64,000 nt of DNA, from assembly GCF_033807715.1 (NCBI RefSeq), contig NC_084587.1:24714517-24778516 (forward strand), written 5' to 3'. The position numbers were made by a program, and so were the translations under genes. Below, in pieces: positions 33,655 to 44,591 of this stretch (position 1 is its first letter; each line of letters starts with the position of its first letter). Below the pieces are notes generated by a model, which worked only from the letters and a program-made list of their open reading frames with translations, was not told the origin of the DNA and did not search any database. This DNA comes from Cololabis saira (taxonomy: Eukaryota > Chordata > Actinopteri > Beloniformes > Belonidae).

Positions 33655-33723
33655 AGCCTACCAGCGTATGCTAAACAAGCCCAAACACAGTGATTGGGCT
33701 TGTTTAGCATACGCTGGTAGGCT
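33655..33723. repeat. Perfect 29-bp hairpin
   Basis: 33655-33683 (starts AGCCTACCAGCGTATGC) is the exact reverse complement of 33695-33723, with an 11-nt loop AACACAGTGAT at 33684-33694. No mismatch in 29 bp. Confidence 0.95.
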
Positions 33724-33750
33724 CACATTGTCCCTATGCAATGGACACAG

Positions 33751-34754
33751 TCAGTACGTTTACATGCAGCAGTTCAATCGGGTTTCTGATCGTATAAGAC
33801 ATCGTTCGGACTTTTAAACTGCATGTAATGACATTTAGTAATCGGGTTGCAGCACCTAGATAACCTGATCGCAATCGGGTTGTTAACGCCATGTATACGG
33901 GGGATCGGATATTGCAGTCTGCGCATGCTCGAGAATTTCCTCTGTGGGGGGGTTTCACCCAGAAGTGAAAGGAGGACGGAGGCTCCCGACACCGGAGTGT
34001 ATCAAAATAACGGTGAGTTGCACGTCGCTTTGGATAAAAGCATCTGCTAAATAATGATTTACCTGTACATTTACATTTAACCCTCAAGCGTGCGGGGGTG
34101 AGGGGTTATTCAATGTAACTTATGCTCATGTTATGTTTGACTACCAATAACACATTACATAAATTATAACCTAATTCTGTGTTAAATGTGTTATTATCCA
34201 ACTGCATTCCAACTTTACAGTACTTTTTTGGGCATTATTGTCTGACTTTAATGAAAATGCGTTTATATTATAACACACTGATCAGGTTTAATCAGAATAC
34301 TGATTTAAAACAAATCACAGCTGTTTTCCTGGGTCAAAATGAAGATGTGATGTGACTGTTTATAAAACAAAGTACCTAAAACACAGTTTAATGAAAGTAG
34401 TCATGATTATATTTGCAAAGAACATAATATGGAACCAATAATGTGATTATTCAGACAACTAGACAACAGAAATCCATGTCTGACATAAAATGAATAAGAT
34501 ATAAATCATTTTTCATTTTTGTAACCCTCTGCAGAAGCAGCAACAGAGATGGGGGGAGAGTCAACTTTATTCTTGGCATGAAATACAAGTGCTGTACAGC
34601 AAAAAAGATGAAGGAAGCCCTTACAACTGAAAACAAAATGCTAAAACAAGGTCTCTGAACAGCATGTATACTGAGACAAGTGATCCGGTCTTCTGCATGT
34701 CGTTATCTGATACGACCAGAAATCCGATCTCTTTGCTGCATGTTAACGTACTGA
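33751..34754. mobile_element. 1.0-kb non-autonomous TIR element
   Basis: The ends 33751-33771 (TCAGTACGTTTACATGCAGC...) and 34734-34754 are 21-bp inverted repeats with one mismatch. AATCGGGTT / AATCCGATCT words repeat just inside. No transposase frame. No target duplication was obvious, so the superfamily is open. Confidence 0.7.
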
Positions 34755-34771
34755 GTGAAAGCCAATCAATT

Positions 34772-35466
34772 GGCGCATTTACACTTGTACCTACTCGGCG
34801 CGATTTGACTTGCCATGCGGGTGGAGGCGTGCCGAGTTGATACTTTTTCTGTATCTATTCTACCGAGGTTCTAAGCGGGCTCAGTCGGCCCTGCATCTGA
34901 CATAACATTACACGCCACCGATTGGTCGGGGGGGCGGCGCTGTCAGACGTCTGAGTCAGGAGGCGGAAATCAGCGCCAGAGCGGCTCTCCTCTTTTTTTT
35001 CGACAGGCAATGGCAGCTCAAAAGTCTGTTTTGTGATCCAACTCTGAGGTGCAGATATTCATAAACCTGGAGAATTAAAAAAGGGATCTAGACAGGCGAT
35101 AAGGAACGACCAGATCTACCAGGCGCTCTGTCACTTCTCAGCCGCTCACGGCTCCCAGCTGACTTTTCAGCAGCGCCGCTACAAAAAAAAAGAAAAAAAA
35201 AAAAAAAAAGCGTTGCCGCTTGAAGCGTCTTTCACTCTCATTTTTTAACTTGATATCGAACACAAGTCACAGACCCAGCAGCACATATCTCCTCCAAGTT
35301 CAACATCGTTAGTGTTGTCTTTTCCGTTTAGATCACACAACCAAATACGTCACAGCCGCTTCGCTCCAACCCGCCTACTTCTCATCTGGGTGTCTAAAAA
35401 CAAACGAGGGCAAGGCAAGTGGAGGCGAGGCGGGTCGTCCTGAGTAGGTACTAGTGTAAAAGTGCC
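34772..35466. mobile_element. 0.7-kb non-autonomous TIR element
   Basis: 34772-34796 (GGCGCATTTACACTTGTACC...) and 35442-35466 are inverted repeats matching at 22 of 25 positions. The interior is GC-richer than the flanks and includes an A-rich run at 35,185-35,210. It starts 17 bp after the previous TIR element ends. No coding capacity or clear target duplication. Confidence 0.7.
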
Positions 35467-35645
35467 AAATGTCCACTTCAAGGTCTGATGGAGCATTGTT
35501 TTCCACCCACAACTCACAAGAAGCCCATCGCACAAACACAGATCTCAAAATAAAGACAATTTGCAAACAGAAAAAGTAAAGTTAGAGATTTAAAAGATGC
35601 CTGCAAATACTTAATTAAATCACAATTAAGGTGATAATTTGACAC

Positions 35646-35647
<2 letters not shown>

Positions 35648-35725
<78 letters not shown>
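35648..35725. repeat. (TA)n microsatellite
   Basis: About 78 bp of pure TA dinucleotide. Confidence 0.97.
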
Positions 35726-35730
<5 letters not shown>

Positions 35731-38394
35731 CATTTGGCAGATGAAGAAGTTATTCTTCTATGGCTCACACGCACACAGAAATGCAATGCTTTACTAATCC
35801 CCTGTAAGGGGTGAGGTTTTGGAGGAGAGTGGAGCTTTTATCCGGGCTTGATTGCTGAAGAGCTGCAGCTGAGTGAGCAGGTGAATGGAGTGACTGACGA
35901 GGTGGGTGTGGCTGGCAGATGGGGTGAGCAGGAGAGAGGTGAGTGGAAAATTACTGAAGGCCGGACTAACCGTGACATCCCTAAGGGAAAATTGATGAAC
36001 TGCACTGATTTCTAGCTTAATTTTATGTGTCATATATTTTTTCAATGGCTATTGACGGAGTAAATGACTAATTAAAATGTATTATTTCCTACTTTGTGTG
36101 AAGGCTAACTTGTAGATTGTATTGTTGCTCTTTTACCTTGATGTTCCACTACCAGTGGCACTTCAGCGGCTGTAATTGTATGTGATATTTAAACCATTTA
36201 TCTTTACAATGCTGGAGACAGGAGGCATCGATATTGAACATTGTGAAATGGCATTACTCTGTCTACTTCCAATAATAAATCAAGCATTCTTTTTACACTG
36301 GGAGCTGTTGCTGGAGGATAACCATTGACCTCTCTGGTGCAGGGTCGAAGATTCAACCATGAGGAGAAAAAGCTGCTTGTATTTCCAGGTCACAGAGACC
36401 ACGCAAGAGTTTTTCGAGTTCCTTCAAGATGAATTAATGATTTATCACTAGATGATGGTGAAGAAAGCAAATACACTAACAATGTGATGACTGAAATGGT
36501 TTCCTAAGAAAGTTGTGGGGTGCACTTAATGCCAGAAATGATTTGACAGCTATAATCAAGTTGGAAGTGCCACCCACAGATTTAAACAGCCTCACACTGG
36601 GTCTTGCAAGCGAAGGAGTTGCAGAGCATTTAATTTGACTCCAGTTGTAAATGTAAGAGGAATTCAAAAAGCAGCATAAATAGCATAAACAAGAACTCAG
36701 AGGGTTTGAGCCCTGGTATTAAAAAACACACACTGTGTGGAAGTGTTTGTAAAAATATCCAGGAGTGAATGCTTTAAAACTTACAAAACATTAAAAAAAA
36801 ATCAACAATAATAGTATGTGATGCATTTCATACTCACAACACAGTCACTCTGTAGATTCATGTTCCCAGTTGTCTCTACAGCGAGCATACAGTATTGTGA
36901 ATCTGATTAGGCTCTTGTCTTAGTATATGCTTACAATTCCTTCTACAAATACAAACTATATACTCAGTTCTTTAAAACACACTGATAATTGCATCCCCTG
37001 GGCTTGCACCAGCCGTCACAATTATTTGAATAAATTAGCCTTTAAAATCTGCAGCGAGGAAATACTCCCACAAGAAGTTTCACTCAGATAGTGAAGTGCT
37101 TAACTTTGTAAAGTTTCACAAAGTCACTGTTGCTAACAATCAGAGTTTTTCACAGATCATCGTGTCAGGCTTTCATATCAATCCATATCATCCAAATTAA
37201 CAGATGTTGAACAGTCTCGGGCAATTAATAAGAAAATTTAGAAATATATTTTTTAAACATGTGAAAGTTTACTTTCACAGTCTACAGTCGCAGCTGAAGT
37301 TCAACAAAAACCTCATCCTTCACTTCACTAGGTTCATTGTCTTTGTAGACAAGACAAATTTACTCTATTTTTATTTGTGGCATTCCTATCATTTTATATT
37401 TATGTAACTGCATTGACGTTAATATGAACAACACCACGCTGGAATCCATGCTGCAGAAATAGTTCAACAGCATTTAAACTTTGATCTGCTCTTTTCTGCG
37501 CCACCTACACATCTAACATCTTCTGCATAAGTCTTTTTACACAAGAGTTTGTTGTTATTTTTCCACTAGTGCAGTGTTCAAAGAAAATGTATTCTGTTAA
37601 ATCTGATGTATCACTTCCAGAAAGACCCCCTGCACCTCATTCCAGTTTATTTTTGTGGAGATCATGAACAAAACAGCTGTTAGCACAGTGCCGATACTCA
37701 GGGTCCATCCCAAAGGTCACTGGGGGCCTGTAAAGACTGAGCAACGGCCAGTTTCAATCAAAATCCTCTAAACTTTTATTTTAACCTAACTTACTAAAAT
37801 GTCATATGGAGCAAAACAAAAGCACACACAGCCCATGAATATATTAAAAACACTTGACCTTTTGTAGTTTCCAGTATTTCAGGATTTTCTTTTATTCTTG
37901 GTTCAGAATGTAAACAGCAGAGTGTAAGTCTTTCATAGAACTCCCCAACACTCCACATTAGTCTTTTACTACAGTCTGTGTTCTGCCTCTCCTATATATC
38001 AGACACAAAATGTGTTAGGTAATGCAGTTTAGCGCCATCTGGCGGCCTTGTTCATAGGACATCCAGGTGTTAATAAAGTTAGCAGGTTTGAATCCACCAT
38101 TTTGAAAGACATCACTACCTCTTCTGCTTTGTTCTGCTCGTCAAGAAGCATAATCTGTGAGTGTACTTAGTTTACTGTGGTTGTTTGCTTGGTTTACTGC
38201 ATTTGTTTTATGTCAGCTACATTATGCTGCTTATTTCATTTGTACAAGAGATTTTCCATTATGTAGGACTTATGCTTTGTGTACAGTTTTTTTTACAGTT
38301 TTACACGGCTTCCATTAAAAACACCTAAAGCCAGCTCCTGCCTTGGGTCCTTTATGGGAGAGTGTTTAGCTCGCTGCATAGCTACATACGCAAA
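35726..38394. other. Unassigned intergenic DNA
   Basis: No recognised domain or repeat boundary; 35,800-35,990 is a GGTGAG-rich stretch resembling LTR-element leader repeats. The frames at 35,794 and 36,476 show no family likeness. Confidence 0.3.
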
Positions 38395-38936
38395 CCATGG
38401 ATCTATAATATTAACTGGATACAGTGCCCAAAATGGCCGCCCATTCATTTCAATGCATTCTGCTCAGCCAGCGCATGTGCCGAAAAAATCTCAGACTTCC
38501 TGGTTTACTTCCGTGTACACGGGCCCATAGAGCATGCGCAGTTGAGTCACCTCCCATGATGCTCTGGGGCCTCCCATCATGCCCCGGGGGAACATCAATG
38601 GCACCGACATGACTGTGAAGTCACGCCCAGAAAGAGACTTTTCTTTGACTTTTCTGGCCGTTATAAAACATTTTTGACGGATATAAAGTCCATGACTTAA
38701 AAATATAGAATACAAAGATTAGTAATTGCCGGTGATTACAGCTGGAGGTGTCCTGTGAACAGTTTTAGAGGCTTCTCTTTTACTATTGCGGTCTATGGGA
38801 AAAAAGCTTTCTGGGCCCCATGGGATTTTTTGTTGCAGTACCGCGGCTGGCCACTGGAAAAAATCGGCACACCTTCTGAGCGCGAGACTGGGGGGCTGAC
38901 GCAAACGTGTAGTGAGGGCAGAAGAGTCTGCTTCTT
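38395..38936. repeat. Probable interspersed repeat
   Basis: CCCAAAATGGCCGCCCATTC, GCATGCGCAGTTGAGTCACC and repeated CCATGATGC / CCATCATGC words look like a repeat family, but the boundaries are unclear and no second copy was found in this window. Confidence 0.35.
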
Positions 38937-39285
38937 TTAAAGGAGAATGAGGCTCCTTTTAAGAAATGAGACTCTCTAGCGCCACCCTTCGCCACGACGG
39001 CCGTCGGGGGTACTGCAGCCAACAGCGAAGCCGGCACGGGAGAACGGGGAGAAAGCGCATGCAGCGTCATGTGACGTCACATCCGCAGGACAGCGCGGGA
39101 AATTCGGACCCCGAATTGCAGCACATTTTGCAGCACACAGCCTGTTCAAGGCAACGGAGAGATACACTAGAGGGCTCATTCGTTTTGATTTGGAACGCTT
39201 CATCTGACATTATTACTAGAAAACTTAAAACGTATAGGAATTTTTTTCATAAATCCTGCCTCAATCTTGCCTCAAGCTCCTTTAA
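38937..39285 (+). mobile_element. 349-bp TTAA-flanked MITE, copy 2
   Basis: Begins TTAAAGGAGAATGAGGCTCC and ends GCCTCAAGCTCCTTTAA. Same length and high identity to the reverse complement of 8,901-9,249, including TGACGTCACATCCGCAG in the core. Its right edge adjoins the L1 5' region. Confidence 0.8.
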
Positions 39286-39584
39286 CACAGCCTTTTTCAG
39301 TGTCTACTTCTTCCTTGATGATGATGGTAAACGAACGCACGAGCGAACGCACCGAGCAGCAGCGAACGCACCACGAGATGTGGTAGTATCGCGAGAACGA
39401 GGCAGCAGAATCCAACATGGCGAGGTAATACTTTCGTTTTCAATAAATGCTTTAAAAACGATTATATTCTCAGTTTAAAATAACGAAAGGGTAGTTTATA
39501 GTTAGATTATATAATTCCGAACCCAACCTGGAGCAAAGCGAATCTTTAGACGCATCTATAGACGAGTATTTTGAGAGATTTGTC
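39286..39584 (+). promoter_or_regulatory. Putative L1 5' UTR / internal promoter
   Basis: GC-richer text with GAACGCACGAGCGAACGCAC repeats and CCAACATGGCGAGG at about 39,411-39,424. AACATGGC fits a YY1 core like the one at the start of mammalian L1. Promoter activity is inferred from position only. Confidence 0.4.
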
Positions 39585-40379
39585 ATGGTGAAGAAGTCTG
39601 GGGGCGCGTCCTCCGGCGCTTCCTCCGGCGCTTCCTCCACGCCCAAGCGTTCCCGTCCTGAGGATTCCCCTGGAGCAATCTCTCCTCCAGGAAATACCAC
39701 CGAGGGCATTCTGAGGTCCATTGACACCCGCTTGGCCTCCCATGACTCCCGTTTATCCCTGGTGGAAGTCCTGCACAAGGAATTCCAGTCATTAAGAGAA
39801 GCTGTGGAATACGGTAACCAGCAGGTGGAAATATTGATGGCTGAAAACACCAATCTGAAGAAGTCGATGAAATCCATGTCAGAGGGTTTTAGCCGACTCC
39901 AAAATGAAAATAAATCTTTAAAGGAGGCCGTTTTAGACCTTCAAGCTCGTTCCATGAGGGACAACTTGGTGTTCTCGGGGATCCCGGAGAAACCTGATGA
40001 AGATCCTGAACAATCCGTCCAGGATTTCATCCGGAACCACCTGAAGCTTCCAGAAGACCTGGCGAACTCCATCACGTTTCACCGCGTCCATCGCCTAGGA
40101 GGAAGAAGACCCGAAGCCCAGAGACCCAGGCCCATTGTTGCTAAATTCGAACACTATAAAGACAAAGAGCTTGTGAGAAGACGGGGGCCACAGCTACGCG
40201 GATTGCCGTTCTCCGTGAACGACCAGTTCCCCCGGGAGATCCTGGACCGTCGCCGAGTCCTCTTCCCGGTCCGGAGGAGGTTCATGACGGAGGGATCTCG
40301 TGCTGTCATCACCGTGGACAAGCTGTACGTGAACGGACAACTGTACCGCGACTCCAACATCACGCCCTGGCTCTTCTAA
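39585..40379 (+). CDS. L1 ORF1 RNA-binding protein
   Basis: 264 residues. The N-terminus is Gly/Ala/Ser-rich (GASSGASSG). Residues about 45-122 form a heptad-rich coiled coil (the trimer stalk of ORF1p). It is followed by SMRDNLVFSGIPEKPDED, the start of the RRM-like domain of the Transposase_22 family (mammalian form RRNNIIIIGIPE), and a basic C-terminal domain with RRRGPQLRGLPFSVNDQFP and RRRVLFPVRRRF (about 198-233). It would coat L1 RNA and act as a nucleic-acid chaperone. ORF2 follows 380 bp downstream in the same frame, behind stops. Length is a little short of mammalian ORF1p (about 340), mainly at the N-terminus. No break seen. Confidence 0.88.
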   Translation: MVKKSGGASSGASSGASSTPKRSRPEDSPGAISPPGNTTEGILRSIDTRLASHDSRLSLVEVLHKEFQSLREAVEYGNQQVEILMAENTNLKKSMKSMSEGFSRLQNENKSLKEAVLDLQARSMRDNLVFSGIPEKPDEDPEQSVQDFIRNHLKLPEDLANSITFHRVHRLGGRRPEAQRPRPIVAKFEHYKDKELVRRRGPQLRGLPFSVNDQFPREILDRRRVLFPVRRRFMTEGSRAVITVDKLYVNGQLYRDSNITPWLF

Positions 40380-40760
40380 AAAGGATGAGTACAAAATTTA
40401 CTTTCTTTTCCTCTCTTTCTTTCTTACTAACTGGTGATTAGGTTAGATATAGTTACATAAACACTTGGTGATTAGATTAGATATAGTTTCATAAAATATT
40501 CTCGGTATATATTAATGTATTAATAATTCTTGCTCTGCTAGTCTCGGTAAGTTATAGGCTCACACTGGTGATTGCCTTTCTCTCTCTTTTTTTATTTTCT
40601 CTATTTCTTTTTCTATCATGTTTAGAATTATCTCCCTCCCCCCCACCTCACTCCCTTTCCCCTTTTTTTTTCTTTTTTCCCTCTATGTCCCACTCTGCTG
40701 CACTTTCTTTTTCGGTTTGGTAAATTGGTACAAACACACATTTCACACATCTAGAATAAC
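40380..40760 (+). other. L1 inter-ORF spacer
   Basis: Pyrimidine-rich spacer with TTGGTGATTAGATTAGATATAG-type text repeated near 40,435 and 40,468. ORF2 is in the same frame as ORF1, so it needs re-initiation or an internal entry and not a frameshift. Confidence 0.7.
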
Positions 40761-43700
40761 ATGGCACACACACATACAACAGCTTTTCATGCAACATTAC
40801 CACTTACATATAATGTTACTTTCAATGATTGGATTATGGATAAATTAAAGTTTGTCACCTGGAACGTAAACGGAGCCGGGAACACGGCAAAGAGATTAAA
40901 ACTTCTTAACCAGATACAAACTCTGCAGGCAGACATTGTCCTACTGCAAGAAACTCATTTAGTTAAAGCTTCGGTAGATGCATTGGCCACGGCACAATTT
41001 CCGCATGTTTTCTGCGCCTGTTACAACTCCAGACAAAGAGGGGTAGCAATTCTCATTAATAAAAGAGTAAATTTCACCGTAAAGGACACTCACATTGACT
41101 CAGAGGGTAGATATTTAATTTTAGTCTTGCAAATTCAAAGCTTGAATTTATGTATTTTTAATGTATATGGTCCAAATGTTGATGACTCCTCGTTTTTTCA
41201 CTCTTTTTTCACCTCACTTTCTGCTCACCTAGACAACACAGTCATCATCGGAGGAGACTTCAACATGGTTCTGGACCCTGGAGTGGACAGGCTCAGTAAT
41301 GCAGGCGGACACAGGAGTTGGCAGTCAGCAAGTATTGTTAAGCAATACATGAATGATCTGGGTCTTTGCGATACATGGCGCTCTCTACACCCAACCCTTA
41401 GGAACTACACTTTTTTCTCAGCCGTTCATCACTCATATTCTAGGTTAGATTATTTTTTAGTCAGTAGCTCTCTGATGAGAGATATCTCAGAATCACAAAT
41501 TCACCCAATCATTATTAGCGATCACGCACCTGTTTCTTTCACTCTGGGGAAGAGGGGGAGCGTATCATCCTCCAAAGTTTGGAGATTTAATACATCATTG
41601 CTCAAAGACCCCGACTTTATTAATTTTTTTAAGAAAGAATGGGATATATTTTTACAAAATAACGACCAGCCGGAAATATCAGCGAGCGTTCTATGGGAAG
41701 CAGGAAAAGCAGTAATGCGAGGCAAAATAATTTCCTTTTCTTCAAATAAGAAAAAAAAAGACAACTTAAAAACAAAAGAATTAGAGTGTGAAATAAAGAC
41801 GCTAGAGGAGGCCTTCCAGACCTCTGCAGACGAACGTATCCTTAACAGAATAAGGAAAACTAAAATAGAATTAAATAAAATAATTGACGCAAAAACACAG
41901 TTTCTAGTACAAAGGCTTCGCCTGGAAAACTTTGCACATGCTAACAGATCGGGAAAATATTTAGCCAATCAATTAAAAATAAACAAAGAAAAAACAACCA
42001 TAACATCCATTAAGGACCAGTCAGGGGGAGTTACACATGACCCCTGTTTAATAAATTCAGTCTTTAGAGACTTTTACTATAAATTATACTCGTCACAAAT
42101 TGAACCATCTGATCAATCCATTAATGAGTTTCTTGGAGACATTAATCTGCCGAAGTTACATCAGGAACAGGTTACGAATTTAGACTCACCGCTCTCAATA
42201 GGAGAACTCCATGAAGCTCTTCAACATATGCCCAATAATAAAGCTCCGGGCCCAGATGGTTTCCCAGCTGAATTTTACAAGGAATTCTGGAGTATATTAG
42301 CACCAACATTTTATAAAATGATTCTAAATGCTAGGGAGAATAAAAGCTTACCCTTAAATATGAACTCTGCTAATATTAGTCTTTTATTAAAACCGGACAA
42401 GGACCCCTTGCTCCCATCGAGCTACCGCCCAATTTCATTGATAAATGTAGACCTTAAAATAATTAGCAAGGCCATTACTGAACGTCTGAAAAGAGTCACC
42501 CCTTCTATTATACATCCGGATCAAACAGGCTTCATTAAAGGTAGACATTCGTCTACTAATATTCGCAGATTATTAAATATTATAGACTATTCGAGTATCA
42601 ATAAACAGGAGACTACTATTATATCCTTAGACGCGGAAAAAGCATTTGATAAGGTAAATTGGAAGTTTCTATTGGCAACTTTGCATAAATTTGGATTTGG
42701 CGAATCTTTCATTGACTGGATAAAAATATTATACAGCTCTCCCAAGGCACGTGTAAGGACAAATGATCAAATCTCTACAAGTTTTACCTTGCAAAGAGGC
42801 ACTAGACAGGGTTGCCCTCTCTCTCCCTCATTATTTGCAATATTTATTGAACCTTTAGCAGCAGCTATTAGACAAAATCAAAATATTAAAGGTATACAAT
42901 GTAAAATATTAGAGCACAAAATAAGTCTTTATGCGGATGACGTACTCCTCTTCCTCCAGAACTCACGATCTTCACTATCACAGACAATTGCACTTATAGA
43001 GGGATTTTCATCTCTGTCTGATTATTCTATTAATTGGTCTAAATCCACTGTTTTGTGTGTTAACTGCAATTTTAGGAATATAACCAATACTCAATTACAA
43101 TCAGGGAACATTAGATATTTAGGCATAAACATCTCCCCTAGGCTGTCAGAGTTAATAAAATTAAATCATGTTCAGCTTATAAAGAAAATAGAAGATGATC
43201 TTTCCAGATGGAGCTCTCTCCCCATTTCGCTCATGGGTAGAATAGCCACCATTAAAATGATGGTTTTACCAAAAGTAAATTATTTTTTCTCAATGATACC
43301 ATGCAAACCCCCTCTTTCCTGGTTTAAATTGTTGGACTCATATGTATCAAAATTTCTGTGGAAAAATAAAACTCCACGTATTAGTTTAAAGACATTGCAA
43401 AAATCCAAAGAATATGGAGGTTTAGAATTACCTAATTTTCAGTATTACTTCATAGCCAGTAAGTTACAGTATATTGTAAAATGGTCAAAAGATCATCCTT
43501 TAGATAGTCAATGGCTGGACTCAGAGCAAGTGTTTTGTAATGAACTAGAAATCTCAGAGTTACCATTTATTAGTCAAAGTATCAAACGTCATCAATGTTT
43601 CAAAAGCATTAATATTAGCACAACTTTATCAGCTTGGTGGGAATTTCTTAAAATAGCTAAAATTTCACTTTTTCCATGTGACCGTACACCCATATGGAAC

Positions 43701-44591
43701 AACCCAGACATCGTGAAAAATGATAAAAAGATGGTTAACTTCGTTCAATGGAGAGATCAAGGAATATGGTACTTACAGCACGTAATTGTAGGAGGACAGT
43801 TTGTACCTTTCAATACACTTATTGTTCAATACGGAGTTAGCAGGAATAAATTTTTAGAGTATCAACAACTTAAGGCAATAATAAATAAAACATACAAAAT
43901 TAGCCAATTAGATTTACAACTTCCCGCTAAGATAATAGATTTATTGAATCTAAGCACTTTAAAGTTGTTATCAAAACTCTACAGGTTAGTGTCTAAACTG
44001 GACGATTCAGTCTCTCTCCCGATCTCTAAGTGGGAGGCGGATCTCTCTCTTAATACCGACCAGTTTTCTTGGTCACAAATATGCTTAAATACGTTTACTA
44101 TGACTAAAAACCCAAACCTACAACTTATACAGTACAAAGTTCTTCATAGAATACATTATACTGGACAAAGGATGTTCCAGATGGGCTTTGTCACCTCTAA
44201 TATCTGTTCACAGTGCACAGAGAACACCCCAGATAATTATATGCATGCTTTATGGTTCTGTACACCGGTACAGAGGTTCTGGAAGGAGATTTGTGAGGAT
44301 TTATCCACATGGATCAACCACAGAATCCCAGTGTGCCCCACGGTATGTATATTAGGTCACCTGGGAGACACTCAAATAGATCCTAATTGGACACACCGGG
44401 TTCTCACTGCCTTATGTATCGCAAAGAAAACCATTCTAGTAAATTGGAAACAAAAATCCAGTTTATGTATCAACCATTTTAGGAATCTTTTATCAGATCA
44501 TATTAGTAGTGAGATAATGTCTGCCTCCACTGAACAACATTCGGCTGAATTGCACTCTCTGTGGTCCCCGTTTATTGGCTTCGTTACCTAG
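40761..44591 (+). CDS. L1 ORF2 endonuclease-reverse transcriptase
   Basis: 1276 residues from the first ATG; the more likely start is the ATG at 40836 (MDKLKFVTWNVNG), giving 1251. Numbering from 40761: the endonuclease has TWNVNG (Asn35), QETHL (Glu64), GGDFN (Asp166, Asn168), RLDY (Asp230) and SDHAP (His255), all expected catalytic residues. The RT has NKAPGPDGFPAEFY (493-506), SYRPISL, SLDAEKAFDKVNW (Asp624), RQGCPLSP, and the active-site YADD at 724-727. A C-terminal knuckle C-X2-C-X9-H-X4-C spans 1149-1167. It nicks target DNA and reverse-transcribes L1 RNA in place. There are no stops or frameshifts, and length and domain order are normal for L1. Confidence 0.93.
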   Translation: MAHTHTTAFHATLPLTYNVTFNDWIMDKLKFVTWNVNGAGNTAKRLKLLNQIQTLQADIVLLQETHLVKASVDALATAQFPHVFCACYNSRQRGVAILINKRVNFTVKDTHIDSEGRYLILVLQIQSLNLCIFNVYGPNVDDSSFFHSFFTSLSAHLDNTVIIGGDFNMVLDPGVDRLSNAGGHRSWQSASIVKQYMNDLGLCDTWRSLHPTLRNYTFFSAVHHSYSRLDYFLVSSSLMRDISESQIHPIIISDHAPVSFTLGKRGSVSSSKVWRFNTSLLKDPDFINFFKKEWDIFLQNNDQPEISASVLWEAGKAVMRGKIISFSSNKKKKDNLKTKELECEIKTLEEAFQTSADERILNRIRKTKIELNKIIDAKTQFLVQRLRLENFAHANRSGKYLANQLKINKEKTTITSIKDQSGGVTHDPCLINSVFRDFYYKLYSSQIEPSDQSINEFLGDINLPKLHQEQVTNLDSPLSIGELHEALQHMPNNKAPGPDGFPAEFYKEFWSILAPTFYKMILNARENKSLPLNMNSANISLLLKPDKDPLLPSSYRPISLINVDLKIISKAITERLKRVTPSIIHPDQTGFIKGRHSSTNIRRLLNIIDYSSINKQETTIISLDAEKAFDKVNWKFLLATLHKFGFGESFIDWIKILYSSPKARVRTNDQISTSFTLQRGTRQGCPLSPSLFAIFIEPLAAAIRQNQNIKGIQCKILEHKISLYADDVLLFLQNSRSSLSQTIALIEGFSSLSDYSINWSKSTVLCVNCNFRNITNTQLQSGNIRYLGINISPRLSELIKLNHVQLIKKIEDDLSRWSSLPISLMGRIATIKMMVLPKVNYFFSMIPCKPPLSWFKLLDSYVSKFLWKNKTPRISLKTLQKSKEYGGLELPNFQYYFIASKLQYIVKWSKDHPLDSQWLDSEQVFCNELEISELPFISQSIKRHQCFKSINISTTLSAWWEFLKIAKISLFPCDRTPIWNNPDIVKNDKKMVNFVQWRDQGIWYLQHVIVGGQFVPFNTLIVQYGVSRNKFLEYQQLKAIINKTYKISQLDLQLPAKIIDLLNLSTLKLLSKLYRLVSKLDDSVSLPISKWEADLSLNTDQFSWSQICLNTFTMTKNPNLQLIQYKVLHRIHYTGQRMFQMGFVTSNICSQCTENTPDNYMHALWFCTPVQRFWKEICEDLSTWINHRIPVCPTVCILGHLGDTQIDPNWTHRVLTALCIAKKTILVNWKQKSSLCINHFRNLLSDHISSEIMSASTEQHSAELHSLWSPFIGFVT

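Noticed and set aside
41522..41968. A 148-codon minus-strand frame
   Set aside because: It is antisense to the intact L1 ORF2 and has no recognisable domain.
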